DNA of 64,000 bases from Undibacterium umbellatum. GTDB taxonomy: Bacteria > Pseudomonadota > Gammaproteobacteria > Burkholderiales > Burkholderiaceae_D. The stretch lies in contig NZ_JACOFX010000002.1 of the NCBI RefSeq assembly GCF_014284125.1, positions 744,001-808,000 of the forward strand, given 5' to 3'. The translations under genes were made by a program, and so were the position numbers. Below the pieces are notes generated by a model, which did no database searches, was not told where the DNA came from, and saw only the letters and a list, made by a program, of their open reading frames with translations. Within the stretch, counting starts at the first letter, position 1. Each line of letters begins with the position of its first letter. This document shows, one piece after another, positions 62,241 through 64,000 of this stretch.

Positions 62241-63482
62241 TTAAATGATATTTTTGGTTTTCAATGCCTGTAATTGGTGGGCGTCATAACCCAGTACATC
62301 AGTTAGCACCGTCTGGGTATGCTGCCCCAGCAATGGTGGCGCAGAGGAATAGGTAACCGGTGTTGCCGACAACTTCATCGGGCTGGCAACCAGCTTGACC
62401 TGACCGGCGGTAGGGTGGGGCAGCTTGATCTGCATCTGGCGTGCCAGCACTTGCGGATCTTCAAACACTTCATTGAGTTTATTGATGGGGCCGCAAGGTA
62501 CACCAGCTTCTTCCAGCATGCTGATCCATTCCTGCTTGCTCTTGAGCCTGACCATGTTGGCCAGGATAGGCACCAATACATCCCTGTGCTCTACGCGCTG
62601 CGGGTTGGTGCTGAAACGCGGGTCATCTGCCAGTTCAGGCAAGCCACCTATTTGTACAAATTTTTTATACTGACCATCATTACCCGCTGCCACGATGATA
62701 TGGCCGTCTGAGGTAGCAAAGGTTTGGTAGGGCACGATATTTTGGTGCGCATTGCCCCAGCGTTTGGGCGCATTGCCGCTGGCCAGATAGTTCATGTTCA
62801 TATTGGCCAGCATGGCTACCTGTACGTCCAGCAAGGCCATGTCTATGTATTGGCCTTCACCTGTTCTGTCTCTGTGTGTCAGAGCAGCCATGACGGCGAT
62901 TGTGGAATACATGCCCGTCATCAGGTCGGCAATCGCCACCCCGGCTTTTTGTGGGCCGCCACCTGGCAAGTCATCACGTTCACCTGTCAGTGACATGAAG
63001 CCGCCCATGCCTTGCACGATAAAGTCATAACCGGCGCGATGCGCGTACGGGCCGTCCTGGCCAAAGCCGGTGATGGAGCAATACACCAGGTCAGGCTTGA
63101 CCAGTTTCAATGATTCATAATCGAGGCCATATTTTTTTAACTGACCAACCTTGTAGTTTTCCAGCACCACATCGGACTTGGCCGCCAGTTCGCGAATAAT
63201 TTGCTGGCCCTCAGGCGTGGCTATGTCTACAGTAATGGCTTGCTTGCCACGGTTCGCGGCCAGGTAATAGGCTGCCTCTGTGGTGTTATTGCCTTCTGCA
63301 TCGCGCAAGTAAGGTGGCCCCCAGGTGCGAGTATCGTCGCCACTACCCGGCCTTTCGACCTTGATGACTTCTGCCCCCAGGTCGGCCAGGTTTTGTGCGC
63401 ACCAGGGACCAGCAAGCACCCGCGTCAAGTCAAGAACGCGGATATGGCCAAGTGCGGTTTTTTGTAGCGACGATGTCGACAT
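62241..63482 (-). CDS. CaiB/BaiF-family (class III) CoA-transferase
   Basis: The 413-residue protein has the family start (VLDLTRVLAGPWCAQNLADLGAEVIKVERPGSGDDTR), the segment GYDFIVQGMGGFMSLTG near 165, and GVAIADLMTGMY near 190 with the likely catalytic Asp. Members move CoA between acids such as formyl/oxalate, carnitine or succinyl/glutarate; I cannot decide which. Length and layout fit the succinyl-CoA-type group. It ends at a hairpin. It is divergent from the ugpQ-like gene 48 bases away. Confidence 0.85.
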   Translation of the reverse strand: MSTSSLQKTALGHIRVLDLTRVLAGPWCAQNLADLGAEVIKVERPGSGDDTRTWGPPYLRDAEGNNTTEAAYYLAANRGKQAITVDIATPEGQQIIRELAAKSDVVLENYKVGQLKKYGLDYESLKLVKPDLVYCSITGFGQDGPYAHRAGYDFIVQGMGGFMSLTGERDDLPGGGPQKAGVAIADLMTGMYSTIAVMAALTHRDRTGEGQYIDMALLDVQVAMLANMNMNYLASGNAPKRWGNAHQNIVPYQTFATSDGHIIVAAGNDGQYKKFVQIGGLPELADDPRFSTNPQRVEHRDVLVPILANMVRLKSKQEWISMLEEAGVPCGPINKLNEVFEDPQVLARQMQIKLPHPTAGQVKLVASPMKLSATPVTYSSAPPLLGQHTQTVLTDVLGYDAHQLQALKTKNII

Positions 63483-63530
63483 CTTAGATTATCCTATTAA
63501 TATTATTTATCTTCTTTTACGGAGAGCAAA

Positions 63531-64000
63531 ATGTGGCCCTATCCTAAAGTCATCGCCCACCGTGGTGGTGGAACTCTTGCGCCAGAAAATACCCTGGCAG
63601 CGATGCGTTGCGGATGGGAGCACGGTTTTGCCGCCGTGGAATTTGATGTCATGTTATCAAAGGATGGCGTCCCTGTGCTCATGCATGATCCTGAATTTGG
63701 CAGAACAGTGGCGGGTAATGGGCGCGTGGCAGACACTTTGGCAGCAGATTTGCAGAAGATGGATGTTGGCAAATGGTTTGCTGACAGTTTCAAAGCTGAG
63801 CCAGTACCTCTGTATGCGGAAGTAGTACGCTTTTGCCGCCAGCATGGCATCTGGATGAATGTGGAGGTCAAGCCTTCACCAGGAGCGGAAGAAGAAACGG
63901 GGCGTATCGTTGCAGAACAGACGCAAGCCCTGTTTGCTGATGTCGCGGTGGTTGATGCTCTGCATCTGCCGCTGTTCTCTTCCTTTTCATTTGCTGCCCT
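63531..64000 (+). CDS. ugpQ: Glycerophosphodiester phosphodiesterase (UgpQ-like), 5' part; runs out of the window
   Basis: From the ATG at 63531 (GGAGAG six bases before it) to the window edge there are 156 codons without a stop. The text IAHRGGGTLAPENTLAAMRCGWEHGFAAVEFDVMLSKDGVPVLMHDPEFGRT holds the family's HR...E-N-T, E-x-D and HD residues, which bind the metal and phosphate. The enzyme turns glycerophosphodiesters from phospholipid breakdown into glycerol 3-phosphate and an alcohol. The end is missing. A link to the secreted phospholipase C is possible but distant. Confidence 0.9.
   Translation, partial: MWPYPKVIAHRGGGTLAPENTLAAMRCGWEHGFAAVEFDVMLSKDGVPVLMHDPEFGRTVAGNGRVADTLAADLQKMDVGKWFADSFKAEPVPLYAEVVRFCRQHGIWMNVEVKPSPGAEEETGRIVAEQTQALFADVAVVDALHLPLFSSFSFAA

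Overview
This 64 kb window looks like chromosomal DNA of a betaproteobacterium, most likely Burkholderiales of the Oxalobacteraceae (Undibacterium-like). That is an inference from a GC content judged by eye at about 50%, CIRCE-controlled groESL, an argP/argO pair, a phosphocholine-type phospholipase C, a gluQ gene and an intergenic repeat (29840-30062) of a type I associate with Burkholderiales. No rRNA, tRNA, CRISPR array, integrase or insertion sequence was found. Both ends cut genes: a TonB-like C-terminus at the left and a glycerophosphodiester phosphodiesterase at the right.

Left part (1-17.9 kb): a rhomboid protease; a lipoprotein with a long Thr/Gly repeat linker; a DTW-domain tRNA-modification enzyme; an OPT-family transporter; groES-groEL with a perfect CIRCE operator and readable promoter; a secreted phospholipase C. 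Then come two overlapping pairs: a dephospho-CoA kinase-like gene with a CoaD-HD fusion, and a periplasmic binding protein with a membrane diguanylate cyclase. The divergent argP/argO arginine-export pair follows.

Middle part (17.9-35.7 kb): a small copper-type operon (Cys/His-rich exported protein, TolC-like protein, Tat-exported multicopper oxidase); a sedolisin (S53) lipoprotein preceded by a textbook c-di-GMP-I (GEMM) riboswitch; secreted hypotheticals; an ankyrin protein with gluQ; a LysR/pirin/flavodoxin module with a palindromic operator; a repeat-rich gap; and an ECF42-type sigma factor locus (sigma factor, alpha/beta hydrolase, two VOC proteins, a DGPF/YCII protein and a PhnB-like protein) with a matching ECF42 promoter.

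The outstanding region is 36.0-52.4 kb, two adjacent runs of co-directional genes that look like an undescribed biosynthetic system. The first (36000-47186) is tightly coupled, mostly with overlapping genes. It encodes a fusion of a class III aminotransferase with an acyl-ACP-reductase-like domain (TamH-like idea), two phosphotransferase-type enzymes of rifampin phosphotransferase/PigC architecture (ATP-grasp at the front, swivelling histidine at the end, no PEP barrel), a CDP-archaeol-synthase-like protein, a phosphatidylserine-synthase-like protein, a phosphatidylserine-decarboxylase-like protein and a UbiA-like prenyltransferase. The second (47355-52341) encodes an AurF-type diiron N-oxygenase, a free carrier protein, a thioester reductase fused to an alpha/beta hydrolase, and a free adenylation domain, i.e. 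a dissociated NRPS. It ends at a strong terminator. Together they could make an amine- or N-oxygenated lipid-like product carrying a phospholipid-type headgroup; the product is not deducible from sequence alone.

Right part (52.4-64 kb): a HIT protein, fadD, a DUF2145 gene with a small exported partner, an M13 metallopeptidase, trhO, an ElaA-type acetyltransferase, a LytTR/LytS-type two-component pair, a CaiB/BaiF CoA-transferase and the start of a ugpQ-like gene.
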